Shown: positions 27,552 through 37,408, counted from the first letter of the stretch. The stretch is 51,832 nucleotides of DNA from Stenotrophomonas terrae (GCF_001431465.1 NZ_LDJJ01000055.1:1-51832); one strand, 5' to 3'. The notes: a model not told the origin generated them from the letters alone. Numbers and translations: made by a program.

Positions 27552-29612
27552 ATGATTGGCAGTTACAACCAGAGCCTCGTTGTCGTCTCGTTGCTGGTGG
27601 CGATACTTGCCGCCTACACCGCTCTGGACATGTCCGCGCGCGTGGCCAACAGCCAGAGTCGGCGTGCGGCGCGCATCTGGCTGGTGGGCGGCGCAGCCGC
27701 CATGGGACTGGGCATCTGGTCGATGCACTTCATCGGCATGCTCGCCTTCAAGCTGCCAATCCCGGTGGGCTACGACCTGCTGCTCACCGGCTGCTCGCTG
27801 GCGGCCTCCGTCGCGGCGTCCATGTATGCGCTGTGGCTGGTGTCACGGCAGCGCCTGTCGGCCGGGCGCCTGCTGGCCGGCGCGGTGCTGATGGGCCTGG
27901 GCATCGCCGCCATGCACTACATCGGCATGGCGGCAATGCGGATGCAGCCGGGGATCGACTACGACCCATGGTGGTTCAGCGCCTCGCTGCTGATCGCCAT
28001 CGGTGCTTCGGCTGCCGCATTGTGGATAGCGCAGCGCCTACGCCATCAGCAGAAACGGCTGATGCCAATGCGTCTGCTGGCTTCGCTGGTGATGGGCGTG
28101 GCCATTGTCGGCATGCATTACACCGGCATGGCCGCCGCGCGTTTTCCTGCCGGTGCCATGTGCGGCGCCATCAGCGATGGCGGGCTGGATACCCACCTGC
28201 TTGCCGGCCTGGTCATCGTCACCACCATCGCCACCCTGACAGTCGCGCTGCTGGCCTCGGTTTTCGACGGACAGATGCGCCTGCGCACCGGCCTGTTGGC
28301 CCATTCACTGGCCAACGCCAACGAAAAACTGGTGCAGGCCGCCCTGCATGATCCGTTGACCCAACTGCCCAATCGCGTCCTGCTGCAGGACCGTATCGAG
28401 CGTGCCATCGAAAAGGCTGCGCGCCGTGAATTCGGGCTGGCGCTGATGTTCTGCGACCTGGACGGCTTCAAGAACGTCAACGATGCCTACGGCCACCAGC
28501 TCGGCGACCGCCTGCTGGTGCAGTTCAGCAGGCGGGTCAATGCGCTGCTGCGCAGCCAGGACACCTTTGCCCGGCTCGGCGGCGACGAATTCGTGATCGT
28601 GATGGCCATCGATTCACCCGATGACGCTGCCTTGATGGCCGAGCAGATCAGTACCGCCATCAACGAGCCATTCCTGATCGACAACGCCGAGCTGCTGGTC
28701 AGCACCAGCATCGGCATCGCCCTGTACCCCGAGGATGCCAGCAGCGAACGCGAGCTGATGGCGCATGCCGATGCGGCGATGTACCACGTCAAGCAGAGTG
28801 GGCGGAACGGCCATGCGTTCTTCACCTCGACCATGCAGGCCGGCACCCGCCAGCGCCTGCGCCTGCTGCAGGACCTGCGCCGCGCCATCGTCCGCAACGA
28901 ACTGCTGCTGCACTACCAGCCCAAGTTCCCGGCCGGTGGAAGCCGTGCCAACGGTGCGGAAGCGCTGCTGCGCTGGAACCACCCGGAGTTGGGCATGCTG
29001 TCACCGGATGTGTTCATTCCCATCGCCGAGCGCAGTGGCCTGATCATCCCCATCGGCGAATGGGTGCTGGATGCTGCCTGCGCTCAGCTGCGCGCCTGGC
29101 ACGATGCCGGCAATGCGGACTGGTCGATGGCGGTCAATCTGTCGCCGCTGCAGTTCGCCTCGCCAACCCTGGTGGAGAGCGTACGCGGTGCACTGCAGCG
29201 GCACGCCCTGGACCCTCGCCAGCTGACCCTGGAAGTAACCGAAAGCACCGCGATGAAGGATGTGGACGCCAGCCTGCAGATGCTCGAAGCCCTGACCGCG
29301 ATGGGCGTGCGCATTGCCATCGATGACTTCGGCACCGGCTATTCCAGCCTGCTCTACCTCAAGCGCATGCCGGCCACCGAGCTGAAGATAGACCGCGCCT
29401 TTGTACGCGATCTTGAACACAACGCCGAAGACGCGGCGATTGTGTCTTCGATCATCGCGCTGGGGCGTTCGCTGCAGTTGCAGGTGGTAGCCGAAGGCGT
29501 GGAAACCGAGGCCCAACGCGAGTTCCTCGGCGCGCTGGGTTGCGATGTACTGCAGGGCTACCACCTCGGCCGGCCAATGGCAGCAGCCGAGTTCGTCAGC
29601 TGCAACAGCTGA
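27552..29612 (+). CDS. MHYT-GGDEF-EAL cyclic di-GMP signalling protein
   Basis: The start at 27552 (MIGSYNQSLVVVS), after AGGA, gives 686 aa. The N-terminal MHYT sensor has about seven membrane spans with motifs MHFIG (about 58), MHYIG (121) and MHYTG (186), thought to bind a metal such as copper and sense diatomic gases. The GGDEF domain is intact (GGDEF about 342) and has the inhibitory I-site RSQD five residues before it. The EAL domain is also intact: EALLRW (about 469), ESTAMKD, DDFGTGYSSL, KIDRAFVRDL and AEGVETEAQ. Both synthesis and breakdown of cyclic di-GMP are thus possible. Confidence 0.9.
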   Translation: MIGSYNQSLVVVSLLVAILAAYTALDMSARVANSQSRRAARIWLVGGAAAMGLGIWSMHFIGMLAFKLPIPVGYDLLLTGCSLAASVAASMYALWLVSRQRLSAGRLLAGAVLMGLGIAAMHYIGMAAMRMQPGIDYDPWWFSASLLIAIGASAAALWIAQRLRHQQKRLMPMRLLASLVMGVAIVGMHYTGMAAARFPAGAMCGAISDGGLDTHLLAGLVIVTTIATLTVALLASVFDGQMRLRTGLLAHSLANANEKLVQAALHDPLTQLPNRVLLQDRIERAIEKAARREFGLALMFCDLDGFKNVNDAYGHQLGDRLLVQFSRRVNALLRSQDTFARLGGDEFVIVMAIDSPDDAALMAEQISTAINEPFLIDNAELLVSTSIGIALYPEDASSERELMAHADAAMYHVKQSGRNGHAFFTSTMQAGTRQRLRLLQDLRRAIVRNELLLHYQPKFPAGGSRANGAEALLRWNHPELGMLSPDVFIPIAERSGLIIPIGEWVLDAACAQLRAWHDAGNADWSMAVNLSPLQFASPTLVESVRGALQRHALDPRQLTLEVTESTAMKDVDASLQMLEALTAMGVRIAIDDFGTGYSSLLYLKRMPATELKIDRAFVRDLEHNAEDAAIVSSIIALGRSLQLQVVAEGVETEAQREFLGALGCDVLQGYHLGRPMAAAEFVSCNS

Positions 29613-29629
29613 AGCGCACGCCTTTTTTT

Positions 29630-29984
29630 GTAGGAGCGGCGTAAGCCGCGAAGCTGGTGGATCACCAGATCCCGGGGCAATGATCTCGGAATGGTCATCG
29701 GCTTCGCGGCTTACGCCGCTCCTACGAATGTCATCGGCCGATGCAGTGCCGGGAAGGCTTCTGCCGAGCATGGCTCGGCACTACACAAAAGAATCGGCAA
29801 GGGCTTTCCCAAAATTTCGTCAGCGGGTTGTAGGAGCGGCGTCAGCCGCGAAGCTGGTGGATCAACAGATCCCTGGGAAACGATCACGGAACGGACGTCA
29901 GCTTCGCGGCTTACGCCGCTCCTACAAATGTCGTCGGCCTATGCATTGCGGGGAAAGCTTCTGCCGAGCATGGCTCGGCACTAC
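29630..29984. repeat. Two tandem 200-bp REP/SMAG modules
   Basis: Each module contains REP on + (29630-29654; 29830-29854), REP on - (29701-29725; 29901-29925) and SMAG on - (29761-29784; 29961-29984). Matching elements are exactly 200 bp apart, and the spacers are also similar (for example GGTGGATCA.CAGATCC). One module was therefore duplicated in tandem and then drifted. Confidence 0.85.
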
Positions 29985-29997
29985 ATAAAAGAAAAAC

Positions 29998-30021
29998 AAA
30001 GGCCGCCTTGCGGCGGCCTTT
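29998..30021 (-). terminator. Terminator of the cyo operon
   Basis: A perfect 10-bp stem AAAGGCCGCC - TTGC - GGCGGCCTTT lies 25 bp after the cyoD stop. On the minus strand it is followed by TTTGTTTTTCTTTTAT, a good T-tract. Confidence 0.85.
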
Positions 30022-30046
30022 GCTGTACATCAAGCGATCAAACCGC

Positions 30047-30385
30047 TCAGTGCATCATGTGGTGATTCATGTTCCACATGACCCACAGTGTGCCCAGCAC
30101 GATGATGCCGATCACCACCAGGGTGAACATGCCGGCATTGACGTTCCAGCGGGCAGCCGAGGAGCGGTCCAGGTGCAGGAAGAACACCAGGTGCACCAGC
30201 AACTGCAGGATGCCTGCAACCACCACCACCGCACCGGTGGCGAAGGTCGACATGCCACCGCTCATCACCACCCAGAACGGGATGATGGTGAGCACCGCGG
30301 CCAGCACGAAGCCGATCAGGTAAGACTTGACGCTGCCGTGGCTTTCGCCAGCGGCACCGTGTGCATGATTGTCATGTGCGGACAT
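30047..30385 (-). CDS. cyoD: Cytochrome bo3 ubiquinol oxidase subunit IV
   Basis: The start ATG at 30385 overlaps the cyoC stop by one base (TAATG), giving 112 aa. Three membrane spans (SYLIGFVLAAVLTIIPFWVV, TFATGAVVVVAGILQLLVHLVFFLHL and FTLVVIGIIVLGTLWVMWNM) match CyoD, including the conserved HLVFFLHLD segment. It is a structural subunit of the quinol oxidase and the last gene of cyoABCD. No cyoE (haem o synthase) follows. Confidence 0.95.
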   Translation of the reverse strand: MSAHDNHAHGAAGESHGSVKSYLIGFVLAAVLTIIPFWVVMSGGMSTFATGAVVVVAGILQLLVHLVFFLHLDRSSAARWNVNAGMFTLVVIGIIVLGTLWVMWNMNHHMMH

Positions 30386-31023
30386 TACATCGCTCCCGAC
30401 AGATAAACGACAGAGAACACGCCAATCCAGACCAGATCCAGGAAGTGCCAGAACAGGCTCAGGCACGCCATGCGGGTCTTGTTGCGCGGGGTCAGGCCAT
30501 CCTGCTTGAGCTGGATGAACATCACCGCCAACCACAGCAGACCGGCGGTCACGTGCAGACCGTGGGTACCGACCAGGGCGAAGAACGCCGACAGGAAGGC
30601 ACTCTTGTCCGGGCCGTGGCCGTTATGGATCAGGTGGTTGAACTCCCAGATTTCCATGCCCATGAAGCCGGCACCCAGCAGCCAGGTGATGGCCAGCCAG
30701 AAGAACATCAGGCCCTTCTTGGACTGGTGCATGGCGATCATGCCCAGCCCGAAGGTCAGCGAGGACACCAGCAGCAGCGCGGTTTCCCATGCCACGAACG
30801 GCAGTTCGAACAGGTCCTTCGGACCCGGGCCACCATTGGTGCCACCGGACAACACAACGTAGGTCACGAACAGGGTGGCGAAGATGAGCAGATCGCTCAT
30901 CAGGTACACCCAGAAACCGAAGACGGTGTTCTCGCTGGTGTCGTGATGCTCGTGATGATCATCGCCATGGCCCGCCGCGTGAGCGGCGGTACCGTGGGTC
31001 ATCGTGTGGGCGTTCGTGCTCAT
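30385..31023 (-). CDS. cyoC: Cytochrome bo3 ubiquinol oxidase subunit III
   Basis: The 212-aa membrane protein has five spans and the CyoC-type motifs [24 protein letters not shown] near the N-terminus, [22 protein letters not shown], and [12 protein letters not shown] plus [18 protein letters not shown] at the end. A His-rich N-terminal segment (about residues 5-28: [24 protein letters not shown]) precedes the first span. Its ATG overlaps the cyoB stop by 4 bp. Confidence 0.96.
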   Translation of the reverse strand: MSTNAHTMTHGTAAHAAGHGDDHHEHHDTSENTVFGFWVYLMSDLLIFATLFVTYVVLSGGTNGGPGPKDLFELPFVAWETALLLVSSLTFGLGMIAMHQSKKGLMFFWLAITWLLGAGFMGMEIWEFNHLIHNGHGPDKSAFLSAFFALVGTHGLHVTAGLLWLAVMFIQLKQDGLTPRNKTRMACLSLFWHFLDLVWIGVFSVVYLSGAM

Positions 31024-33023
31024 GCCTTCACCTCGGTCTTCACCAAGCCCTGAGCTTCCAGGTGCTTACGGTGCTCGTTCTCGATACGTTCCACTTCAGC
31101 AGCCGGCACCCAGTAATCCACGTCCTTGTCGAAGGTACGGTAGATGAAGGTGGCGATCATGCCGACCAGGCCGATGATGGCCAGCAACCAGATGTGCCAG
31201 ACCATCGCAAAACCCAGCACCAGGCTGAACGCGCCGATGACAACGCCGGTGCCGGTGTTCTTCGGCATGTGGATGTCGCTGTACTTGGCCGGCTTCTGCC
31301 AGGCTTCGCCGCGCTGCTTGCGGTGCCAGAATTCGTCCAGCTCCTCACCCTTGGGCAGGGTGGCGAAGTTGTAGAACTGCACCGGGGAAGCGGTTTCCCA
31401 CTCCAAGGTACGGGCATCCCACGGATCGCCGGTGAGGTCGACATTCTTCTTGCGGTCGCGGATGGACACGGCGATCTGGATCACCTGGCACAGGATGCCC
31501 ACGGCGATGATCGCAGCACCGATGGCGGCAACGATGAAGAACGGCTGGTAGTCCATGTTCGGGTAGCTCTGCATACGACGCGTAGCACCCATGAAGCCCA
31601 GTGCGTACAGCGGCATGAAGGCCACGTAGAAGCCGATGAACCAGCCCCAGAACGCGCGCTTGCCCCAGGTTTCATTCAAGGTGAAGCCGAACATCTTCGG
31701 CCACCAGTAAGTGATACCAGCAAACATGCCGAACACCACGCCGCCGATGATGACGTTGTGGAAGTGGGCAATCAGGAACAGCGAGTTGTGCAGCACGAAG
31801 TCGATGGCCGGGATCGCCAGCATCACGCCGGTCATGCCGCCGATGGTGAAGGTGACCATGAAGCCGATGGTCCACAACACCGGCGAGGTGAAGTGCACGC
31901 GGCCGCGGTACATCGTGAACAGCCAGTTGAAGATCTTCACGCCGGTCGGGATCGAGATGATCATCGTCGTGATGCCGAAGAAGGCATTGACGTTGGCACC
32001 CGAGCCCATGGTGAAGAAGTGGTGCAACCACACCAGGAACGACAGCACACCGATCGCACAGGTGGCGTAGACCATGCCCTTGTAGCCGAACAGGGTCTTG
32101 CGCGAGAACGTGGCGATCACTTCAGAGAACACACCAAATGCCGGCAGCACCAGGATGTAGACCTCCGGGTGACCCCAGATCCAGATCAGGTTGATGTACA
32201 GCATGGCGTTGCCGCCACCATCGTTGGTGAAGAAGTGCGTACCCAGGTAACGATCCAGGGTCAGCAGCACCAGGGTGATGGTCAGCACCGGGAACGCAGC
32301 GATGATCAGCAGGTTGGTGACCAGGGCGGTCCAGCTGAACACCGGCATGTGCATCAGCTTCATGCCCGGGCTACGCATCTTGAGGATGGTGATGAAGAAG
32401 TTGATACCGCTCAGCGTGGTACCCAGGCCGGAGACCTGCAGCGCCCAGATGTAGTAATCCATACCTACGCTTGGACTGTATTCCAACCCTGACAAGGGCG
32501 GGAACGCCAGCCAACCGGTCGCGGCGAACTCACCGATCCACAGCGAGATCATCATCAGGCCACAGCCTGCGACGAACAGCCAGAAGCTCAGCGAGTTCAG
32601 GAACGGGAAGGCAACGTCGCGCGCACCAATCTGCAGCGGCACCACCAGGTTCATCAAACCGGTGATCAGCGGCATGGCCACGAAGAAGATCATGATCACG
32701 CCGTGGGCGGTGAAGATCTGATCGTAGTGGTGGGGCGGCAGATAGCCTTCGGCGCCACCGGCGGCAACCGCCTGCTGGGCACGCATCATGATCGCGTCGG
32801 AGAAGCCGCGCAGCAGCATCACGAACGCCACGATCAGGTACATCGCGCCGATCTTCTTGTGGTCCACCGAGGTGAACCACTCCTTCCACAGGTAGCCCCA
32901 CAGCTTGAACTTGGTGACCGCGGCTACAACAGCCAGGCCGCCCAGCATCGCGCCGATGAGGGTGGAGAGCACGATGGGATCGTGCGGCAGTGAATCAAGA
33001 GAGAGTTTTCCAAGCATCGTCAT
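31020..33023 (-). CDS. cyoB: Cytochrome bo3 ubiquinol oxidase subunit I
   Basis: The 667-aa haem-copper oxidase core subunit reduces oxygen to water and pumps protons. Haem- and CuB-ligand regions are intact: [16 protein letters not shown] (low-spin haem His), [17 protein letters not shown] (CuB His with the cross-linking Tyr), WLHHFFTMG (two CuB His) and [16 protein letters not shown] (haem His pair). The N-terminal extra span and a long C-terminal tail fit CyoB rather than an aa3 subunit I. It overlaps cyoA by 4 bp (ATGA). Confidence 0.97.
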   Translation of the reverse strand: MTMLGKLSLDSLPHDPIVLSTLIGAMLGGLAVVAAVTKFKLWGYLWKEWFTSVDHKKIGAMYLIVAFVMLLRGFSDAIMMRAQQAVAAGGAEGYLPPHHYDQIFTAHGVIMIFFVAMPLITGLMNLVVPLQIGARDVAFPFLNSLSFWLFVAGCGLMMISLWIGEFAATGWLAFPPLSGLEYSPSVGMDYYIWALQVSGLGTTLSGINFFITILKMRSPGMKLMHMPVFSWTALVTNLLIIAAFPVLTITLVLLTLDRYLGTHFFTNDGGGNAMLYINLIWIWGHPEVYILVLPAFGVFSEVIATFSRKTLFGYKGMVYATCAIGVLSFLVWLHHFFTMGSGANVNAFFGITTMIISIPTGVKIFNWLFTMYRGRVHFTSPVLWTIGFMVTFTIGGMTGVMLAIPAIDFVLHNSLFLIAHFHNVIIGGVVFGMFAGITYWWPKMFGFTLNETWGKRAFWGWFIGFYVAFMPLYALGFMGATRRMQSYPNMDYQPFFIVAAIGAAIIAVGILCQVIQIAVSIRDRKKNVDLTGDPWDARTLEWETASPVQFYNFATLPKGEELDEFWHRKQRGEAWQKPAKYSDIHMPKNTGTGVVIGAFSLVLGFAMVWHIWLLAIIGLVGMIATFIYRTFDKDVDYWVPAAEVERIENEHRKHLEAQGLVKTEVKA

Positions 33024-34111
33024 TCTCCCGAGGTGCCGTGGCCGGCATGTGCGGCTTCGGCGGGCTCGTTGGCATTGTGACCGGCGTGGCCGTCAGCCTC
33101 GGCGGCAGCAGCAGGAGCAGCGTGGCTCATCGCCGCGTGGTCCATTGCGTCATGGCCCATGGCAGCATGGTCCATGGCTTCAGCCTGCATCGCCCCGTGG
33201 CCTGCGCCCTCGTGCGACATCTTCTTGCCATCGTGCTTCATGCCGAAGTGGTGGTTCTCACCGGCGTGCTTGGCAATGATGGCGTCGAACAGGCCTTTTT
33301 CGGTGCTGCCGTAATAGGTCACCGGGTACCAGTCGTGGTTCTTCTCGGCGCCCAGTTCGGCGAAGGACTTCTGGTCCAGCACCTTGGCGTCGCCGCGAAC
33401 CTTGGCCAACCAGGCCTGGTATTCCTCGTTGCTCACCGCATGCGCGGTGAAATGCATCTTGCTGAAGCCGGCGCCGCTGTAATGCGAGGACAGGCCTTCA
33501 TAGCTGCCAGCTTCGTTGGCAACCAGATGCAGCTTGGTCTCCATGCCGGCCATCGAGTAGATCATGCTGCCCAGATGCGGAATGAAGAACGCGTTCATCA
33601 CCGTATCGGCGGTGATCTTGAAGTTCAGCGGAGCGTCGACCGGGAAGGTCAGCTCGTTGACCACGGCGATGTTCTCTTCCGGGTAGACGAACAGCCACTT
33701 CCAGTCCAGCGAGATCGCTTCGATCACCACCGGCTTGGTATCGGACTCCAGCGGCTTGTACGGATCCAGCGCATGCGAAGAACGCCAGGTCAGCACAGCC
33801 AGGACCAGGATGATCATGCACGGGATCGACCAGACCACCACTTCGATGGCGGTGGAGTGAGACCAGTTGGGCTCGTAACGGGCCTTGGTGTTGGATGCGC
33901 GGTACTTCCACGCGAACACCAGCGTCAGCACGATCACCGGAATGACCACCAGCAGCATCAGCACCGTACAGGTGATCAGCAGCGTGAGTTCGTCCCGGGC
34001 GATCTGGCCCTTGGGGTCAAACAAGGCCCAGTCGCAGCCCGTCATCATGACGGCCATAGCGACAATAAGGCCCGGACGCAAAAAGCGTCCAAGAGTTTTC
34101 AACGGAATCAT
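33020..34111 (-). CDS. cyoA: Cytochrome bo3 ubiquinol oxidase subunit II with His/Met-rich tail
   Basis: The start is ATG at 34111 ([10 protein letters not shown]), because the upstream in-frame codon is TTG; this gives 363 aa. A lipobox (AVMMTGC, lipid-modified Cys about residue 25) is followed by two spans and a cupredoxin-like periplasmic domain ([54 protein letters not shown]). As in CyoA, the CuA ligands of cytochrome c oxidases are missing. Residues 287-363 (33023-33253) form an unusual tail with 13 His and 7 Met, including [19 protein letters not shown]. coli CyoA is 315 aa. The tail resembles metal-binding segments of copper-resistance proteins; its role is inferred. First gene of cyoABCD. 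Confidence 0.94.
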   Translation of the reverse strand: MIPLKTLGRFLRPGLIVAMAVMMTGCDWALFDPKGQIARDELTLLITCTVLMLLVVIPVIVLTLVFAWKYRASNTKARYEPNWSHSTAIEVVVWSIPCMIILVLAVLTWRSSHALDPYKPLESDTKPVVIEAISLDWKWLFVYPEENIAVVNELTFPVDAPLNFKITADTVMNAFFIPHLGSMIYSMAGMETKLHLVANEAGSYEGLSSHYSGAGFSKMHFTAHAVSNEEYQAWLAKVRGDAKVLDQKSFAELGAEKNHDWYPVTYYGSTEKGLFDAIIAKHAGENHHFGMKHDGKKMSHEGAGHGAMQAEAMDHAAMGHDAMDHAAMSHAAPAAAAEADGHAGHNANEPAEAAHAGHGTSGE

Positions 34112-34408
34112 CGGTCGATCCAATTGCGAGGGAGAGCCGTACCTGGCAAGCCGCTACATGCGAACGCAAACAAGCGCCCGGGGATTGCCCACCGGGGAGA
34201 CATGTAGGGGGTTGTCAGATTTCAGCGCAGTAATTTTAGGCCTTCACGCACTACTTAAGAAAGGTATTGACAATGATTTCGCGCAGTAAAAGCCGTCATC
34301 GGCATGCGACACGTTGTCGCACCTGCGCGCACCTGCAGCGCGCGGCGGCATCTTCGATGCGACTTTGCTGAATACCACTATTTGACAACAGCAACGCGTT
34401 CAGCCCCG

Positions 34409-34537
34409 GTAGCCCGGGTAAGCGCAGCGCACCCGGGAACTCCATCAGCCGATGAGCGAACAACTAACACTGTTGCGGCCATCGTCGGCTCGCAAGCCAG
34501 CGGCAGCACCCGGGTGCGCTGCGCTTACCCGGGCTAC
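34409..34537. repeat. Perfect 29-bp inverted repeat (GTAG-headed REP pair)
   Basis: A GTAG-headed palindrome (34409-34437: GTAGCCCGGGTAAGCGCAGC..CCCGGG) has its exact reverse complement at 34509-34537, 71 bp apart. This is a third REP type in the window. It sits in the 493-bp spacer between the cyoA start and the end of the first GMC gene. I see no gene in 34112-34604; the part next to cyoA should hold its promoter. Confidence 0.85.
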
Positions 34538-34604
34538 GAATCACCGGTCTGCTGGGTTTACGGTGCTGCCAGGCCTCGGCGCAGGCAACCTGCGCCGAAC
34601 CCCT

Positions 34605-36233
34605 TCACCCCTTCATCCACTGGCTGACACGTTCAGCCAGCATGATCACGGTTGGATTGGTCGCCACCGAGGGCACATCCGGGAAGCTGGACGCATCGGC
34701 AACCCGCAGATTGGCGACCCCGCACACCCGCCCCTGGTAGTCGGTAACCGCGTGCGGGTCATCATCGCCGCCCATCGGCGCGGTCGAGGTGGGGTGATGG
34801 TAGATGTCCAATGACGTCGGCAATGCCGCTTCCAGCGCCGCTGCCGTCTTCACGGCCGGCCCCGGCACCAGCTCCTGGGCGATGATTTCCGCCAACGGCC
34901 CCTGCCCGGCGATGCGCCGGATCATCTGGATACCCTCGACCATCAGCTCCCGGTCTTCCGCTGCGCCAAGTATGTTCAGGTTGATGAGCGGCGCCGTCGC
35001 CGGATTGCGATCACGCAGCTTCAGCTGGCCGATCGAGCGCGGCCGGGTGAGCGCCAAGGCCAGCATGAAGATGGCGCCGGTCGGCGAACTGGCCGGATCA
35101 CCGTAGTGCACCGCGCTGACATGGAAGTCGCCATCGCCCGGGCCACCCTGCGACGAGCGCGCCCACAGGATCGCCCCCACCGGCGGCACTGGCAGCCCCA
35201 GCCGATCCGCATGCGCCGCCCACACCGTATAAAAGAACGGATGCTCCTGCAGCCGCTGCCCCACCGGCAGATCGGCCACCACCGCAATCCCCTGCGCGCG
35301 CAGATCAGCGGCAGGACCGATACCCGAGCGCAGCAGGATGGCCGGCGTGCCATAGGCGCCTGCCGATAGCACGATCTCGGCGCCGGCAATGCGTTCACCA
35401 TTGGCCAGGACTACCGCCCTCGCCCGCCCAGCGCTCACCTCGACCCGATCAACCAGGGTGTCGGCAAGAATGTGCAGGTTCGGCCGTGCCCGCACCGCGT
35501 CCGACAGATAGGTCATGCCGGTATTGAGCCGCTGGCCCATCCGGTTGTTCATCGGATACGGACCCGCACCGAACGGGCGGTCGCTGTTGAAGTCCTCCAC
35601 CCGGCCAAACCCCGCTTCCTGCGCCGACGCGACAAAGGCGCGCTGCATGTCGGATATCTCGTCCTCCTGCAGCTGGTGGATCGGCCACGGCCCTGCACGC
35701 CCATGGAAGCGCTCGGCACCATGCACGGTGCGCTCACTCTTCTGGAAGAACGGCAAGGTCTCGGCCGGGGTCCAATGCGGCAGACCGGCGGCGGTCCAGC
35801 GTTCGAAGTCGGCTGCCGGTGCACGCATCGCCACACCCGCATTCACCGCCGACGAGCCACCGAGCACCTTGCCGCGCGGCGTCGGGATCACCTTGCCAGC
35901 CCAACCTAGCTCGGCGCTATAGCCCCAATCATGGGCCGGGTCACCGCCGATGATGCTCTGCAGGCGAATCGCGTCCGGGTACTTGTCCGGCCTATAGGCC
36001 GAACCGGCCTCGATCAGCAACACCCGCCGCCACGCATCCTCGCTCAGCCGCCGCGCCAGCACCGCACCGGCCGAACCACCACCGACGATGACGACATCAA
36101 AGCCCCGCTCCCCCGCCAGGGAGCGCGCAACCGCGCCAGCGGGCAGCGCCACCGCGGCACCCGCCAGCCCGGCCGCCGCCAGGAACTGACGCCGATCCAT
36201 GCCGGTCGGCGTTTCATTGAATGTGTTGCCCAT
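34605..36233 (-). CDS. GMC-family FAD oxidoreductase with Tat-type signal (module 1)
   Basis: Start MGNTFNETPTGMDRRQFL at 36233, 542 aa. The N-terminus has a Tat-like signal (DRRQFLAAAGLAGAAVALPA), suggesting export of the folded flavoprotein. The FAD-binding motif is VVIVGGGSAGAVLARRLSED with VLLIEAG. GMC signatures PRGKVLGGSSAVNAGVAMR and LSAGAYGTPAILLRSGIGP follow. The catalytic pair is His in IYHHPTSTAPMGG and Asn in VATNPTVIMLAERVSQW. GMC enzymes oxidise alcohols; the substrate is unknown. It is a close paralogue of 41333-42925 and divergent from a LysR gene. Confidence 0.9.
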   Translation of the reverse strand: MGNTFNETPTGMDRRQFLAAAGLAGAAVALPAGAVARSLAGERGFDVVIVGGGSAGAVLARRLSEDAWRRVLLIEAGSAYRPDKYPDAIRLQSIIGGDPAHDWGYSAELGWAGKVIPTPRGKVLGGSSAVNAGVAMRAPAADFERWTAAGLPHWTPAETLPFFQKSERTVHGAERFHGRAGPWPIHQLQEDEISDMQRAFVASAQEAGFGRVEDFNSDRPFGAGPYPMNNRMGQRLNTGMTYLSDAVRARPNLHILADTLVDRVEVSAGRARAVVLANGERIAGAEIVLSAGAYGTPAILLRSGIGPAADLRAQGIAVVADLPVGQRLQEHPFFYTVWAAHADRLGLPVPPVGAILWARSSQGGPGDGDFHVSAVHYGDPASSPTGAIFMLALALTRPRSIGQLKLRDRNPATAPLINLNILGAAEDRELMVEGIQMIRRIAGQGPLAEIIAQELVPGPAVKTAAALEAALPTSLDIYHHPTSTAPMGGDDDPHAVTDYQGRVCGVANLRVADASSFPDVPSVATNPTVIMLAERVSQWMKG

Positions 36234-36304
36234 GGAGAAAGCTCCCGTTGACGCGCAACAGCGCGGCGGCCTCATCAACGGCGCATGCCAATGCCGCGCT
36301 GCTT

Positions 36305-36362
36305 ATGAGAGACGCTCATGATCGGCAGCGCGTTTGGCGGGTAGAAGATGGGGACCGGTCCC
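36305..36362. promoter_or_regulatory. Candidate LysR operator, module 1
   Basis: In the spacer between the divergent GMC and LysR genes, ATGAG-AGACG-CTCAT (36305-36319) is an inverted repeat containing T-N11-A, the LysR-type box. A perfect 12-bp palindrome GGGACCGGTCCC lies at 36351-36362, 15 bp before the LysR start. Confidence 0.4.
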
Positions 36363-36377
36363 GTCACCACGAACACT

Positions 36378-37289
36378 ATGTCCGGAATGTTTTCCTTCGA
36401 ATCACTCAGCGGCCTGGTCGCGTTCTCGGTCACCGTGAACAGCGGCAGCTTCGCCGCAGCGGGCCGCAAACTGGGCCTGTCGGCCTCGGCAGTAGGCAAG
36501 GCCGTGGACCGGCTGGAACTGAAACTGGGCGCCCGCCTGTTCAACCGCAGTACCCGTGCACTCGCCCTTACCAACGAAGGTGAGGTGGTCTTCCGCTACG
36601 CGGCGAAGATCCTGAATGATCTGCAGGATGCCCAGAACGAGCTTGCGCAGATCCAGGCCAGCCCGCGCGGCCGGCTCAAGATAAGTGTACCCAGCATCAT
36701 CGGGCGCCGGATCGTTCTGCCGGCACTGCCTGAATTCCACGCGCAGTTCCCGGACGTGGTGATCGACCTCAGCCTCAACGACCTCAAGGTTGATGTGATT
36801 GAAGAACGCTACGACCTGGTGCTACGCCTGGGCGAGCTGGAGGACTCCAGCCTGCAGGCGCGCCGCATCGGCGCCCACAGCTTCACAACCTGCGCCTCGC
36901 CGGACTACCTCGCCCGCCACGGCACACCACAAACCGTGCTGGAGCTGCAGCAGCACCACTGTATCCACTACCGTTTTCCGACCACCGGCCGCCAGGAGAC
37001 CTGGGCTTTCCTGGGCGCAGCCTCCACCCCACCGATCAAGCCCAGCATCGTCCTCGACGACGGCGAAGCCCTGGCCAGCGCGGCACTGGCCGGCCTGGGT
37101 ATCATCCAGGCGCCCGCCTATCTGGTGAAGGACGATATCGCCAACGGCCGCCTGCAAGCCCTGCTCGGCGGCCACCCCCAGCAACGCGGCAGCATCTGGC
37201 TGCTATGGCCGGCAAGGAATGCCCAGGCCCCACGACTGAGAGCGTTCATAGAATTCATCGCTGAACGGGTAGCTGCGCAGCTTGCATGA
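36378..37289 (+). CDS. LysR-family transcriptional regulator (module 1)
   Basis: The start at 36378 (MSGMFSFESLSGLVAF) aligns with the paralogue at 43067; it gives 303 aa. The N-terminal helix-turn-helix is GSFAAAGRKLGLSASAVGKAVDRLE, followed by LGARLFNRSTRALALTNEGE. The C-terminal effector domain runs from about residue 95 (GRLKISVPSIIGRRIVLPALPEFHAQFPDV). This is the CrgA/DsdC-like LysR group. It is divergent from the first GMC gene and probably controls it. Confidence 0.9.
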   Translation: MSGMFSFESLSGLVAFSVTVNSGSFAAAGRKLGLSASAVGKAVDRLELKLGARLFNRSTRALALTNEGEVVFRYAAKILNDLQDAQNELAQIQASPRGRLKISVPSIIGRRIVLPALPEFHAQFPDVVIDLSLNDLKVDVIEERYDLVLRLGELEDSSLQARRIGAHSFTTCASPDYLARHGTPQTVLELQQHHCIHYRFPTTGRQETWAFLGAASTPPIKPSIVLDDGEALASAALAGLGIIQAPAYLVKDDIANGRLQALLGGHPQQRGSIWLLWPARNAQAPRLRAFIEFIAERVAAQLA

Positions 37290-37342
37290 TGCGCCAGCAC
37301 AGCCATGGCATTGCGGGGGCAGCCGAACGCCGCGCAAAGAAA

Positions 37343-37364
37343 AGGCCCGCACAAGGCGGGCCTG
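37343..37364 (-). terminator. Terminator originally downstream of tRNA-Thr
   Basis: The stem AGGCCCGC / GCGGGCCT is followed on the minus strand by TTTTCTTT. It lies right after the tRNA-Thr fragment (37369-37408), as expected if this was the end of the tRNA gene before the integration event. It could now end transcripts of the immunity-like gene. Confidence 0.6.
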
Positions 37365-37368
37365 ATCT

Positions 37369-37408
37369 TGGTGCCGGAAATAGGAATCGAACCTACGACC
37401 TACGCATT
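37369..37408 (-). repeat. tRNA-Thr 3'-half fragment (att-like direct repeat)
   Basis: These 40 bases are identical to 38361-38400, the 3' half of the intact tRNA-Thr (from the CCA end back through the T-arm and variable loop into the anticodon loop). Identity stops exactly at the CCA end on one side and just after the anticodon region on the other. This is the pattern left by site-specific integration into the 3' end of a tRNA gene. Confidence 0.85.
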
